DNA from: Mucidula mucida
Lineage: Eukaryota > Basidiomycota > Agaricomycetes > Agaricales > Physalacriaceae
DNA: 64,000 nucleotides
Assembly: GCA_015501055.1 (NCBI GenBank)
Contig: JADNYV010000040.1
Location: 186,001 to 250,000, forward strand
Direction: 5' to 3'
Under the pieces are notes generated by a model that had not been told where the DNA came from, did no database searches, and saw only the letters and a program-made list of their open reading frames with translations. The position numbers and the translations under genes are program-made. Numbering within the stretch: position 1 is the stretch's first letter; each line of letters begins with the position of its first letter. This document shows, in pieces, positions 23,147-34,799 of this stretch.

Positions 23147-24050
23147 ATGTCTAACCAGCACCAGCACCACCAGCACCACCACCATCACCACGAAGAGCCC
23201 GCCGGGCATGGACACGACTTTGTCTCCGCAAAAAAGGAGTACTTCGATAAGAAGGCCGGAGAATACGACAAGACCCCCATGATCTTGGATATGACCGAAA
23301 AGTACGCGATATCCAGTATTGGTATCCTCCTCCTTGAATATCATCATCGCAGACAAGGAAATTCATCGTCAGCAACGGCTACAAGTTCGATCCGAGCTCT
23401 ACTACGCTCCTCAACTTTGCCTGTGGCACCGGTATGCATGGCTCTCGCGTCCCGTTTAATCCCCTTGCCAACCTCACATAATTCCAGGCCTCATGGAGAA
23501 AGAACTCCTCCCGCATTGCAAGAGCATCCTCGGCGTCGACATCAGCCAGGGCATGGTAGACGCGTACAACAAGCGCGCCACCGCCCTCGGCGTCTCCGAC
23601 AAGATGCAAGCCTCCGCACACGAGCTCAAGGGCGTCGAAGGCGAACTCGGAGGAGAGAAATTCGACGTCATCATCGTATGTATCATCCCCCCTTCCCTCA
23701 ATAAGTCTGACCAATCCCCCAACCCTTCAGTGCACAATGGCGTACCACCACTTCGAGTCCCCCGTCGAGATGACAAAGATCCTCTCGTTCTTCTTGAAAA
23801 AAGGCGGCATGCTCCTCGTCACTGACCGCATTGGCGACAACCCAGCAGAGACGGCGCCGCTCCCCGCTGAATTCGACGCTATCGTGGCGCAGCAGAGGTC
23901 GTTTGCCGAGGCGGATATGCGCAGGACGTTCGAGGCTGGGGGGTTGCAGAATTTTGAGTTTGATCTTATCCCGGGCGCGGTGTTGGAGGGAAGTTGTTTG
24001 GGTTCAAGAATGATAGTCCTTTGTTCTTGGCCAAGGGCGCGAAGCTTTGA
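23147..24050 (+). CDS. Class I SAM-dependent methyltransferase, copy B
   Basis: Inverted paralogue of the gene at 11919-12831, clearly diverged in sequence. Motif I (LNFACGTG), ILGVDISQGMVDAY, CTMAYHHFESPVEMTKIL and GGMLLVTDRIGDNPAET are kept. The N terminus again has a His tract, and the extended frame back to 23033 begins MYRRILSRPVFFSAFFPRLL. Introns lie near 23432-23487 and 23676-23731. The first splice junction (near 23318-23360) is phase-inconsistent. Near 23988 a GGGG run expected from copy A is GGG, which throws the last 20 codons out of frame. The end expected in frame, FLAKGAKL, is at 24050. Flanked by TAD1/RRM on one side and the broken kinase on the other. Substrate unknown. Confidence 0.75.
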
Positions 24051-24640
24051 GCCCGTACTTCATACAGCCTTGAACCAATGACAATGCCCGATGATCGATG
24101 ATTCTCGGAGGGCCAGTGGTTCATATCGCATTCGTTTCATGAGAATCCAATGAACTGCTTTTGGCCGGATCTTGATCATTTCTACAGGATGGGAACTTAC
24201 TGCTCATCTCAATTTCTGTACAAATGCTGGATATGATAAACCAATCTTCTGTCGTTTAATTTCTGTATGGTACACAGATCCAAGAGCGTATTCTACCGTG
24301 TCCGAGTATGGTACACATAATTGTATGAAGGCGCATCGAGCGGAACAGGGTCTGCCATGGTACTGATGCGAATTGGTATAGCAGCTTCGCAAATAGTGCT
24401 GGTACGTGGCACGGCGCGACGCGCAAGCTCCCTGCGTCCCAAAATGACGAGTCATTTTGTTCTGCTACATGGTGCCGATGCGCTCGCGTCCCTTGCATGT
24501 GCCAGATGCTCATCATTGGTTGCTAGAAGTACGCTGCAGGATGAGTCAGAATGGTATAGGCAGAGCGGAGGGTGCACTCACCATAACCACGATGATGAAA
24601 GGATCAAGAATGGCGAGTACGAGTAATTTGGAGTACCCCA
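24051..24640. other. Intergenic, end of duplicated homology
   Basis: Similarity to the copy A arm continues to about 24165 (compare 11800-11900), then stops. The rest, to the kinase stop at 24641, shows no supported gene. Confidence 0.5.
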
Positions 24641-25571
24641 TTACAAGCCGCTGCGTTCGATCCTGGGCTCCATGAAAAATGTGTCCATATTCTCAATCAT
24701 GGAACGCATCTGAGCAAGCGATACTCGTTGGAAAGGGTCGAGTCTGAGGATATCTTGGACCAGTTTGCTGCACTCTGATGACATTTCTATAGGCGTGATT
24801 TGGGTGATGAAGTCGGATCATTGAGGTACTCTTGGAAAAGAGGATCCGTTGACTGCGCGAAGTCCCATGGGTATGCACCAGTTACGAGATTGAAGAGGAT
24901 GATTCCCATAGACCAAATATCGTTGTATTTGGGCAAATAGAACGGACTATAAGAGTCTGACCGGACACATTCTGCAAAATTAGGACAAAGACTATCAGAG
25001 AAACGAGGCACATACCCGGCGACATATATCCAATGTCCCCACACGCAATTGATCCGAAACATCATCGCTGGTCGACAACCCAAAGTCAGCCAAGAACACC
25101 CTGCGCCCATCGCTGGAGGTAAGGATGTTCTCGGGTTTGAGGTCACGATGGTAAACGTCTTTGTCGTGACAAATTGCAAAGCATCTATGACCTGGATCAT
25201 AGTCAGCGAATGAGCTGTCATTGAACTTGTACTGGTGTTGTTGAATGCGGGAGTAGAGGTCGTCTCCCGAGCACAGATCAAGCAGGATGAAGGTGAATGG
25301 TCCGTCAACGATGCATTTGTGGAATGTTACGACATTCTTGTGCTTGGTGACCCGCTTGTGTAGCTCTATCTCAGCAGACAGTAGCTTCTCTTCGCTGGAT
25401 CCAAATGCGGGGGTCAACATGACCTTCACTGCATAGTGCGACGACGACGTGATATCCCATCCGCGGTAGACGGCCCCAAAGCCCCACTGCCATGAGCTCC
25501 TCAAGATAGAGACGACCGTGGTCGACGAGAGCGCGGGTGAAGTTTGGAAGAGTACGAGATGGTGCAAACAT
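24641..25571 (-). pseudogene. Ran1-like Ser/Thr protein kinase, multiply frameshifted
   Basis: Protein kinase domain of the Ran1/Vhs1-like type common in mushrooms. Visible elements are GFGAVYRGWDITSS with HYAVKVM (ATP loop and VAIK-type Lys), VYHRDLKPENIL (catalytic loop), FLADFGLSTS (DFG), GYMSPECVRSDSYS (activation segment, completed across an intron near 24970-25016), YNDIWSMGIILFNLVTGAYP and a C-terminal SMIENMDTFFMEP. At least five one-base shifts are needed: near 25485 (one extra G in GGGG), two compensating near 25175-25200, near 25035 and near 24812. That density is higher than in neighbouring genes, so decay is likely. This is the main gene in the 2.3 kb absent from the other arm of the inverted duplication. 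Confidence 0.75.
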
Positions 25572-26742
25572 GGTGGATAGAATGGCTGGGAGCGTTGAGG
25601 ACAGAGTATCAATCAATAGACGGCAGAGTCAAATTATGCTTTCAAAGTATGATTTGGTAGAAAGCAAGAGATAGAAAGAACGATCGAAAAGGAGCCTCTA
25701 GCTCTTATACTGCCTTTTTTTCACATGATACTTGAGGACGATCGGAGAAAGGCGCCACGGAGACTTAGAAGATACTGCGAGAGGTTTGAGGAATTATGTT
25801 GGCAGAGATTGTAGACCCGATAGAAGAACACTTGGGTCTGCCCATAAATGCGACTGCTAGTGTTCCTAAAACTTGCCTGTATTCCTCCATGGTCCTAAAA
25901 TCCTTGTTGATGGTCGATCGAGTCGATCAGCAAAGGGGGCTGTGCAATAGTTTGCTGTATACGCCAGATGTCTCCCACGGCTTCGTTTACATCCGAGCGC
26001 CTCGACTGTCCGCCTAAAGAGAGGCCTACACAATGGAGCTTTCAACAGTTTACAAGTAGAACCGCCATCCCGAAGGCAGAGAAGGTAAGAAGAAACGAGC
26101 TAAGAGGGAAGGAGACAAAGCATTTAGGGAACGCGGTGATGATGGAATTGAGGTTAATAAGGCCACATTGATAGGTGGGAATGTCAGCTTCAAAGCACGG
26201 TGAGTTCTAAATTGTGGCACGGCTTTGGCCTTCCCATAATGATATAGGTCCTAATTCTCCTCGCGATGCAGATTAGCAACTGCAAAGACTTGACGTTATC
26301 ATCCTCCCTCCGACTCGTCCATGTCAAAAGCCAGCTGACTCCTACTCGGGCTACTGTCCTATCACCCTCATGGTTGGAAAAACGTGATATCTAGATCATT
26401 GACTTGACGCAGTAGCTATAGTCTCTCGTAGTATATATAAAGCCGCAACGAGTTCAGCAAACAGAACGAAAAACAAGTCACTGATACCAAAAAGAATGTC
26501 GCTGACTTGCATTCAAACTCAACACAAAAACTGCGGTCAAGCATATTCAGCCACATAAAACGACAATAACCAAGTATGTACGTTCCACAAGCTGTAAGAT
26601 ACACGAAAGTGACGATAGATAGAGAAACCAGGGAAAAAATGAGAAAACAATTGATGGAGGAGAGGGGATTTGGGGTTGTGCAGCAGATAACGAAAAGATT
26701 CCTACAACATATACATAATAACCAGATCCACGAGAAAAACAT
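25572..26742. other. Intergenic with start of CDC14 3' flank homology
   Basis: No gene is supported between the kinase start and the CDC14 stop. From about 26470 to 26790 the sequence is the original of the inverted copy at 11357-11740. Confidence 0.5.
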
Positions 26743-28939
26743 TCACGCCACAACGTCCGCAGAACTAAAACTGCTTCGCCGGCGTCGCACATTTCGAAGG
26801 CCCGGTCGGTCAGTCTTGTTCGCAGGAACGACGACAGCGGCAGCGTTGTTCGTCATCCATGCATCGGATGAAGACGCTCCGGCACCTCTCTTCGTCGCAT
26901 TCGCAACCTCGTTCAATGACGACCCAGGGCGCTTGGACGGTATCAGTGTAGGTAATCGCGAAGGGATGGGAGACGCCGTCGTCTTGCGGTTCACTGGCGC
27001 TGGGACAGGCACAGCCTTCTGACGTACAGCAGCTTTCGCCGCGGTCGTAGTCTTCGTCGTCGCCAACCTGGGTATTTTATTGGGCGGTTGTTGTTGCCCA
27101 GTCGATTTGACGGGAGAGGCAGGTGCCCTCACTGCTGTCGTGCCTTTACGCGCTAATGCAGTGGACCTTGTCACTCTTGTAGGTCTCTTGTCTGGTGACG
27201 TCATCTTCGAGGAGGACGCCTGGCCGGCCTTTGACGCGTTGCGAGTAGTTGGTGGCGGGCCCAGGACAAGCACATTATCGGTCTGTGCTTCTTCGGAATC
27301 GCTCTCTTCTAGAGCCTCCCGAGCCATTCGTTTAGTTCTGGGTGTCTTTCGAGGTTGGCCGGGAGTAGCAATAGCACGGGCATGGGCGGCGGCAGCAGCA
27401 ACATGACGACTGGGAGTGACAGGAGGGTGGGATAAGCTAGGTGGCGGGGTCGTCTCCATCCTGTTGAACTCTTCATCTGTATCAGCGGGAGGTGTCGCGG
27501 GAGCAACAACCGGTGCAGGCTCCGCGCTAGCCAGCTGTTGCCGGCGAATATCGTCTACCGCTGCCCATTTGGACCACTCTAGCTGCTTCAGATACATGTA
27601 CTGCTGTTGCGGACCAACAACGCTCCCCGGGCGTACGATACGCATGAAGGCGATCGCTTCATTCGCTGTGAAACCGTACTTCCATATCAAGTACGCGCCG
27701 ATAAGAGTACCAGTTCGTCCTAAACCGGCTTTGCACTGATTCGATTCCAAATTAGTACGAGGTAGTTAAGAGGAATGGCAGATGTCTCACATGCACTGCA
27801 ACGACTCCCCCGGCTTCCACTATCTTGTCAGCCGTGTCAATAAATATCCGCACAATCTCGTCTGTCGGATTGGTCCCGTCGTCAAAGTACAGTTCCATAT
27901 GATCTACACCATGGTCCAAAAAGGTTTCACGGTCGTAGAGCTGCGTATTGAGGCGAACTACCAGTTTGATGTTTCGCTTCTCGAAGTAGTCGAGACAGTT
28001 AAGGAATGGCGTTGGCAGTTTGCGCTGTAGAGCAAGATTTTTCGTGGGTGGCGCTGTGGAGTATAGTGTAGATGGCGCTTTCTCCTTCTCTTTTTCCTTT
28101 TGGGCCTTTATCCAAGCGGTGTCTACTGGCGAGGCGAAGGCGATAAAATTGGGTGTTATCCAATTCCAATCGCCATGCTCGACCTTTTCATAAAACTCGT
28201 AATCTTCAACGTCAAATTCGTTCATGTCGCAGAGACCGTTCTGCATGGCTTTCCAGAGACCCCAAAGACAGTCTTGAATGTTGAGATTGAAGTCAGAGGG
28301 ACCACGACCTGCATCCCGGAAAGGCATGAACTCGATTTCTGCGATGGGATGAAAGGCTTCCCAGGGCGCACGTCGCTGTACGATCATCTTGGAGACAGTC
28401 AATTGAAATGGTTCAGTTTTGTAAAGGAGCGTATACGAACCACATAGAGGGCCATGAGAAGCGCAGCGTTTGCTTTTCGTCGTGGGTCGTTGGAGGAGTA
28501 GAGGACAAGTCGGTGCTCCATCAAATCCTTGTCCTAGATATCGACTGAGTGGCAGGGCAGGGTGCGATATACGGGAGCAAACCTCGAGGAGTTCGTGAAT
28601 AAGAATACACGCCTTGTACACCATAGCGATGTTCAGCGGGCCCCAGTCCTGGAAGAAGGACAGATAAAGGAGTTGGTCGTCGATGGTAAAGTAGTAGTAC
28701 GAGGCCAGGTCGTCCGCCGCCGTCGACGGGCCCGCCCTGTTACGCGTTCGTATACGCGGTCTGTTATCGGGATCATTGCAGTGTTTATTGAGCAGCGCAG
28801 GATTGGGAGCAGGGTGGGGGAAAGTCGTGAAAAAGAGCCTAGAAAAGCGTTCAAACACAAGTTCAACATAAGCGGCGGCTAATACGGCGACCACCGACCT
28901 TTCTGAGAATTGGCAGAGCGGCTCGCAGGAGATTCCCAT
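26743..28939 (-). CDS. CDC14: Dual-specificity phosphatase CDC14
   Basis: Phosphatase that opposes CDK phosphorylation at mitotic exit. The N-terminal domain reads SRLFFTTFPHPAP and YYYFTIDDQLLYLSFFQDWG, then VLYSSNDPRRKANAALLMA across introns. The conserved APWEAFHPIAEIEFMPFRDA, DCLWGLWKAMQNGLCD and DWNWITPNFIAFASP follow. The active-site loop VHCKAGLGRTG (HCxxGxxR) is rebuilt across a 56-bp intron at about 27735-27790, then GAYLIWKYGFTANEAIAFMR. A long Ser/Thr/Ala/Pro/Arg-rich tail follows, with possible nuclear-localisation clusters (KTPRTKRMAREA, RRRRSSF at the end). The frame is intact. The start is uncertain; ATG 28939 is a reasonable choice. Part of its 3' end is duplicated at 11357-11740. 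Confidence 0.9.
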
Positions 28940-30115
28940 TTTCGTGGCACAGAGACCGGTGTCGCGGAGGGAGGGCGTCGACTGTGGGGGGGTGAGTGGA
29001 TGGCGTGGTGAACTGCCGCACGACCACGGCCAGGCAGAATAGGAAACAGCCAAACATGCACAAATAAGACCCTGAATCAACGGAAACGCGTCGCGTCTCC
29101 TGCTGCCACACCACTCTTGATAACGATCGTCAGGGTGAGTCCACGGAAGTAAATTACATTCAACCTCAAACCCCCCAGAAAAGCTCGATTCAACCAGAGC
29201 CTGCTATGTCTACAGCGCACACACAGCCGTTCCTGGAATCTCCCACATAATTAAAAGTACCTTTACGGCAGCTAATCAGCACATCAATCTTCATCTTCGC
29301 CTTCTCCAAATCTTCTTCAACGTTCACTTTCATCAAAGTCTTGCTGATCATCTTGATTCGAGTTCCGTTCGGTACCTGGCGTTCTCTTACGCGTCCATTA
29401 TCACCTACGGTATTGCGTTCGTTCGTGCTTGATCGAGGACTCAGATGTGAGTCGAACGTCAACACCACCGCCAGGAAGTCTTTGGTGAAGTACAAGCTCC
29501 ATCATCGGATTCGTATATGTGCTAGGCCTCAAACACACGGCGCTGACAGGTTGTCGACGCCTAGGTCCCTTTTGAAGGTACCTTTCGTACAATCTCCCAC
29601 ATGGAACGAAGCACCGAGAGATGCGCGGGTATGGCTATGAGAAGGACGCATGATGTTTAGCCGATGAATTTATATACCCGAAACCATATCAGCTCACGAG
29701 GCGACTTTGTTCACTTGTCACCAATCCGCCCACCAGATAATCCCATCGAAGGCATCCTCATCGTGAGCATACGACTGGTGATGAAGGGATGCTCCATACA
29801 GGACATACGCCTCATTAAGGCTGTCGATCTGTCTCATACCGCCAAATCGCCTCCAGTCTTGCATCCCACGCACGACTAATGCGCGCTCGTAAACATCGTA
29901 GCAGCCTAAACTAACCACATTTCTGAAGATTCATTAGTAGAGACTGTGATTCCATAGTTATACAAAGACGGACAGGTTGTCCAATCTCTCCGGGGCGCAA
30001 TTTTCAGACTACTGCCGCCAGAATAACGTAGCCCAAGCTCTGATCAAAGCATAATAACCAATTGAGCGACAAAATTACTCCCAAAATATCAGTCAACAAC
30101 CTACGAACATCCCTA
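28940..30115. other. 1.2 kb intergenic, nothing assigned
   Basis: Contains the CDC14 5' flank and the TYR1 3' flank. Open frames up to about 100 codons occur on both strands (for example minus 29190-29495), but none shows a domain or exon structure I can defend. Confidence 0.45.
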
Positions 30116-31783
30116 TCAATCATCCTCTCCTTCAACCTTACTCTCCATCACCGTCTGAATCATTTCGCTTCCAAGCGTGCCCACCTCCTTAAACCGGCTC
30201 TCAAAGAATCCCCGCGTCTCCTCAAAGCGCTTCCGAAAAACTTCAAAACTCCCAAACTTGACCGCCTGCCCCCAGCCTCGCGCCGCAATCACAAATTCTA
30301 GATCATCCGATCGATGCCAGGTGTCGTAGATAGCAGAGTGTATGGCGGCAGATAATAGGGAAGAGGAAAGGAAGAGATGTTCCGCGACACCCAGGAACAA
30401 TCTGAACAGTGGCGTCGCCGCTAGCGCGAGATGATGGAATGGTTTGATGTTCAGATGCGCCCAACAATCCACCATGGCAAGTAATGACAGGTGTGAGTTC
30501 GGTCGGTAAGCGGACCTCGATGGTGACCCGCCACTTGGAGATGGCAGTTGTCCCAGACTGAACCGGTCGAGGATATCCTCTGACAGCAGGATTGGCCGTC
30601 TTCTCCTTTGGTCAGAATCCTCGTCTCCGAAAACGATCTTGCGGCCCCATTCTACACGGTCCCGCAGCTTTCTTTCGCGCACCTCTGCTTCTGTATCCGC
30701 AGTACTCGCTGTACCAGCTTCAATCATCAGTTTGAACAATTCCGTTGCGCTCTTCGCGTATTGATTGATCTGTGCCCGTGCCTGCGGATTGAGAATGGCC
30801 AAGCCAGCGTATACGTGCCACGCGTTACTGTAAATTCGTAACGCGAGATTGACTTTGACGGTTTCGATTCCGCCGACGTAAAGGCCTTGCTCCCAGGGAT
30901 AAGACGCCGCTGAGGCCCAAGCTGTACCCATACTGATCCCAAAAATAAGCACAGCTGCTTCAGAACGCGTCCCGCTTACCTCAAAAAGGCTGCATGAGTA
31001 ACAGCCTGGGTATTAGCTGTGACGGTGTCATGGTCGTCGTATGACAGATAAACATAGCGCGATCCAAAGCAACGCAGAATATTTTCCACAAATGTCACAG
31101 TGGAATCAGTTGCGCGATGTTTGATGAGCACCTGAAGTCGAGTCATAAATGAGCTAGGACGCGTTCGATTATGACTCGTACCAATGGCTGTCCGATTGGA
31201 TTAACGCTGGGACCATGAAGTGAATGGCACGACACTATAGACGCGTCTGGTGGGAGATACTTCTCGAACGCGGCTTTCTCTGGAGCCTTGACAGATGTTT
31301 GACCCCCAACGACGGCATTTAATTTCGTAGCTAGAGAAAACATGTCACGAAACAACGGCAGAGACATGCAAAGGACATACATGGCCCATACTCAGCAACC
31401 ACACGGTCGATGAATTCCGCCTCGACAGAGTAGATGATAAAGTCAGACGAGCGCGAAACGCCATGGCCATCAGGAAACACAAAGACTCCCGGAACATCTA
31501 GAGCCATTCCAGTCATCGAGGGCTGTATCAAGCGACTCGATGGAGCTCGTACCATGAAATCTGGCCTTAACCTCCTCGTATTTTGATACCTGATCACAGA
31601 CGTGGATTCTATGCAAGAATCAGCCAGGGTCCCGACGGAGAGCGCGCAGTGGACACACTTCTTCCAGCCTGCCTGGGACAAAACCTTGGCGTACATGGAG
31701 CCCATTGCGCCCATTCCAATCAATCCTATTGTAGGCTGTTGGTCCAGAGGGTCATTGGGACTGACATTCGGAGAGGTGGACAT
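30116..31783 (-). CDS. TYR1: Prephenate dehydrogenase (tyrosine biosynthesis)
   Basis: Oxidatively decarboxylates prephenate to 4-hydroxyphenylpyruvate with NADP. The Rossmann motif is IGLIGMGAMGSMYAKVLSQ. It is followed by KKIHVC across an intron, SRSSDFIIYSVEAEFIDRVV, GGQTSVKAPEKAAFEKYLP, SIVSCHSLHGPSVNPIGQPL, YDDHDTVTANTQAVTHAAFL and SMGTAWASAASYPWEQGLYV. All six exons join in phase, with introns near 31650, 31540, 31330-31381, 31137-31187 and 30934-30981. The protein is intact and close to the yeast enzyme in size. The start at 31783 (MSTSPNVSP) is preferred over 31810. Confidence 0.92.
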
Positions 31784-32021
31784 CGTTCTTGATGGAGAAA
31801 AACAGAGCACGGATCTATCTTGATCTTAATAGGCCCGAAAGACTCGTCGGTGGCTGTGCAGATTTTCGAGAAAGGCACGCCGCCGCATGAACCGATAGTG
31901 TTTCTTTTGGCATTTTAGCCTAGGTCAGAATTTCAGGAGTCGCTTCTACATGCGAGTAATTGACAGCGAGAACGGCGAATAACGAAGGAAGTAAAGCGCT
32001 CCGATTCATTCCTTCATTCTC

Positions 32022-33925
32022 TCAATCCATCCTCCTCGGAATATTGGGTACAATAGTCCATAACGCCAGCATAGACGCGAGCATACCCACCACCCTGAAG
32101 AAGATGAATTGGCAGGGCCTACGAAACAGAAGGTCACGCTCACATTGGTTGGAGAGTCGAGATTCCCGCTTTGTTAGCCACAGCACCCGTGATGAAAGGA
32201 AGTATTGCGCTCCCAGCTTGACCGAGCCCAGCAATCCAACCTACACAGCCTCCTAGAAGCCAACGAGGCAGAACGCGTCCCGCATACGACATGACAATCG
32301 GATACATAGGTCCAAGGACGACACCGACGAAAGATACGGCGACGGCATCGCCGATGAGGGAAGGCACTAGCCATACGACTAGCTCAAGTCTATATGAACG
32401 GGTAAGAAGCAACACACTAATCGATTGCAATGCACTGACCCGAGGGCGATAGCTGTATAGAGGTACATGGCCACTCGATCTCCCAGCTAGTGCTCGTTAG
32501 GAAGGTCGCCAGCTCAATGAATCATGATTGTATTGACCTTCTGGTTCGCCCAGGTCAAACCTAAGCGGCCAACCATCATACCTGTTGGCACGAGAGGTGA
32601 AGACTAGTCGACTGCACACCTGTAGACATACCACCAAAGAATCCAGATGATATGTATCCAGACGACGGTCCTCCGTCACGGACGCTCCGAATGAAAGTGA
32701 CGATCCAGCCTGAGAACAATATCATGAGCCGATATACGAACCTTTCGATGGCTAGAACAGTCGGACTGACCGCCAATGGTCACCTCGGTTCCAACGTAGA
32801 CCAACGTGAATATCGCCAACAGATGTACCGTCTTCAAGCGAAAGATCTGCTGGAACTTCCCTCGAGCATTAGCATCAGGGTCACCTGGAGGATTCCCGAT
32901 TCGCGTAAGACAAGCTAAGTGAATATCATGAGCGGCCACGGAAGAAAGGAAGTGTGAATGTGGTCACTGTCAAGATCTTTCAAATTGAAAGCGAATCCAA
33001 CCAATGCCGTATTGATGACCGAAAGTCCTAACGAGACGAGATAGTGGAAAGACCAATGCTTCATGGTAGCGAATTGAGTTGCAACAAGAGGAGCGCTAAA
33101 TGCACCTGCGCCTAAGAAGTTTTAGTCCAAGTCCGAACGATGAAAAACATCTGCAACCAACCATAGGATGCCATTATGAGCATCATCTTCCATTCCGAGT
33201 TCTCTTTGAGGCTGGCAACGTAAGTAACAGACTGCGCGTCCTTCATGATAATGAGAAAAATAGAACCATATAGTCGAAGAAGAATAGAAACCTGCAGAGA
33301 AAGCCCAATACCATGGGGGACAAAAAGCGCCACATACACAGGAAAAGGTAAGCCGATGGCCTGTAGGGAAAAGACCAGGACTTGGCAAAAGGTAGCTGAA
33401 TAATCATCATTAGGTGGTCTTTAACCAATGTCCTAAGCGGATGGCGTACAGAAGAAAGCTACTTTTCCAAAGCCATATCTGTCGGTCAAAGGCACATTCA
33501 AAAATGCCCCGGTCAGGAAGCCCTGCAGAAGAGATTGGTTTGTCATTGAGAAAGGTCTGATGAAGCTTACAATGCATGCCGTGATGAATATCAAGGAAAC
33601 AACTGTGAAGTTGACCTTGTACATGTGTAAGCATGAGTACGACGGGAGACGATAGAAAACATACACCGTACACCTCCTGCAAGCGAGGAATCAAAGGACC
33701 AGAAGTACCGTCGCTCCACCCGTTAAGCATCTTCATCCAACAGCATGCAGCAAACTGAAGCGTCGCACGAAAGCTGTGTTTAGACGCAGACGCGGTATCA
33801 GCAGGGGTGTCAACGGGTTGAAGTCGAACGATAGACTGAGCAACCATCCCGCTGCAAGAGTGCGTGTCGAGCTCAACTATTTCGGCACCAGAGGTGCAAT
33901 CAGTACACTCTATGTCGCCACCCAT
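32022..33925 (-). CDS. MFS transporter, tandem copy 1
   Basis: Twelve-span major facilitator of the fungal BSC6-like group; the substrate is unknown to me. The start is MGGDIECTDCTSG at 33925. The first helix region is FAACCWMKMLNGWSDGTSG with PLIPRLQEVY. Later blocks are VNFTVVSLIFITACI, GFLTGAFLNVPLTDRYGFGK, DAQSVTYVASLKENSEWKMM, APLVATQFATMKHWSFHYL, LAIFTLVYVGTEVTIGG, FVGVVLGPMYPIVMSYAGRV, LPRWLLGGCVGWIAGLGQAG and SAILPFITGAVANKAGI. The stop after VPNIPRRMD is at 32022. Many short exons join through 45-65-bp introns, and I see no frameshift. Its paralogue lies 0.9 kb upstream on the same strand. Confidence 0.87.
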
Positions 33926-34799
33926 GGTGAGAGTATGAGTTCAAGGTGATTAATAATGGATGACTTCCCGTAAGGCTTAGGATTATCAACATCTACAGTC
34001 ACAGTGTAGTCAGACGTGGGATTAATCATTGTGGTTGATAATGTTGACGGTCCGTGATCCCGAGGGCTCCCCTCCGTTTTTCGCCGGCGCCGTCTTGATG
34101 ATTCATGAATCTACAGAGGCCTCCCGACCCCTCTGTAGATGTTGAGACCGAAATTGACAACGAAAGAGGTCTTGATCCAACCAAATACGTCGCGGACGCA
34201 CCTTCTATGATATATCCTCCCTTACCCGTCATCTGTAGCGCCCGAATTCCTTGAGGGCTTACGATTTTGAGTACTTGTCGGTAATGGTTTTTGATGGGCG
34301 GAGTTATAACATTTACAACAGAATCTGCAACCATTTTCCTTACGGGAAGTCATCCAGTCTGCAGTCCGCCATGGTGGGAAGGAACTGGAATTCGGACTTG
34401 CGTCGGTAATTGTCAAGTGCCTGCCAGTACGTGTTTATTGGGCGCGACGGATACAATCACTCTGACCGTGTACCGTGAGCGCGTGAGCGGTTGACCACGG
34501 TTCTTTGAGTGATTTATTGTCGTACAACAAGGTCAAGTCTTTCTACGAATTCATGCGATTCATTATTGCGCACAAATCAACGAAGTCCATCCAGGGGGTT
34601 TGGATGAGCCTGCACCATTTGGTAAGACAAAGCGAGTAGAAAGCGCCGCAAAATGTAATTCAGATCTTCTTTCGATGAACTGGGATTCGTGGCAACAGAA
34701 AACTTCTGACATCTTTCGGTCATTAGCACATGCAGTTTCGCTTGATAGAAACGCGCGATCTTGAATACATTAACTTCGGGGGGACGGCGCGCGCCGCTT
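33926..34799. other. Spacer between tandem transporters
   Basis: This 870-bp stretch has only short open frames (the longest is minus 34026-34334, 102 codons) with no recognised domain. It should hold the promoter of copy 1 and the 3' flank of copy 2. CATGGGTGGCGACATAG is the start context of copy 1 at its edge. Confidence 0.45.
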
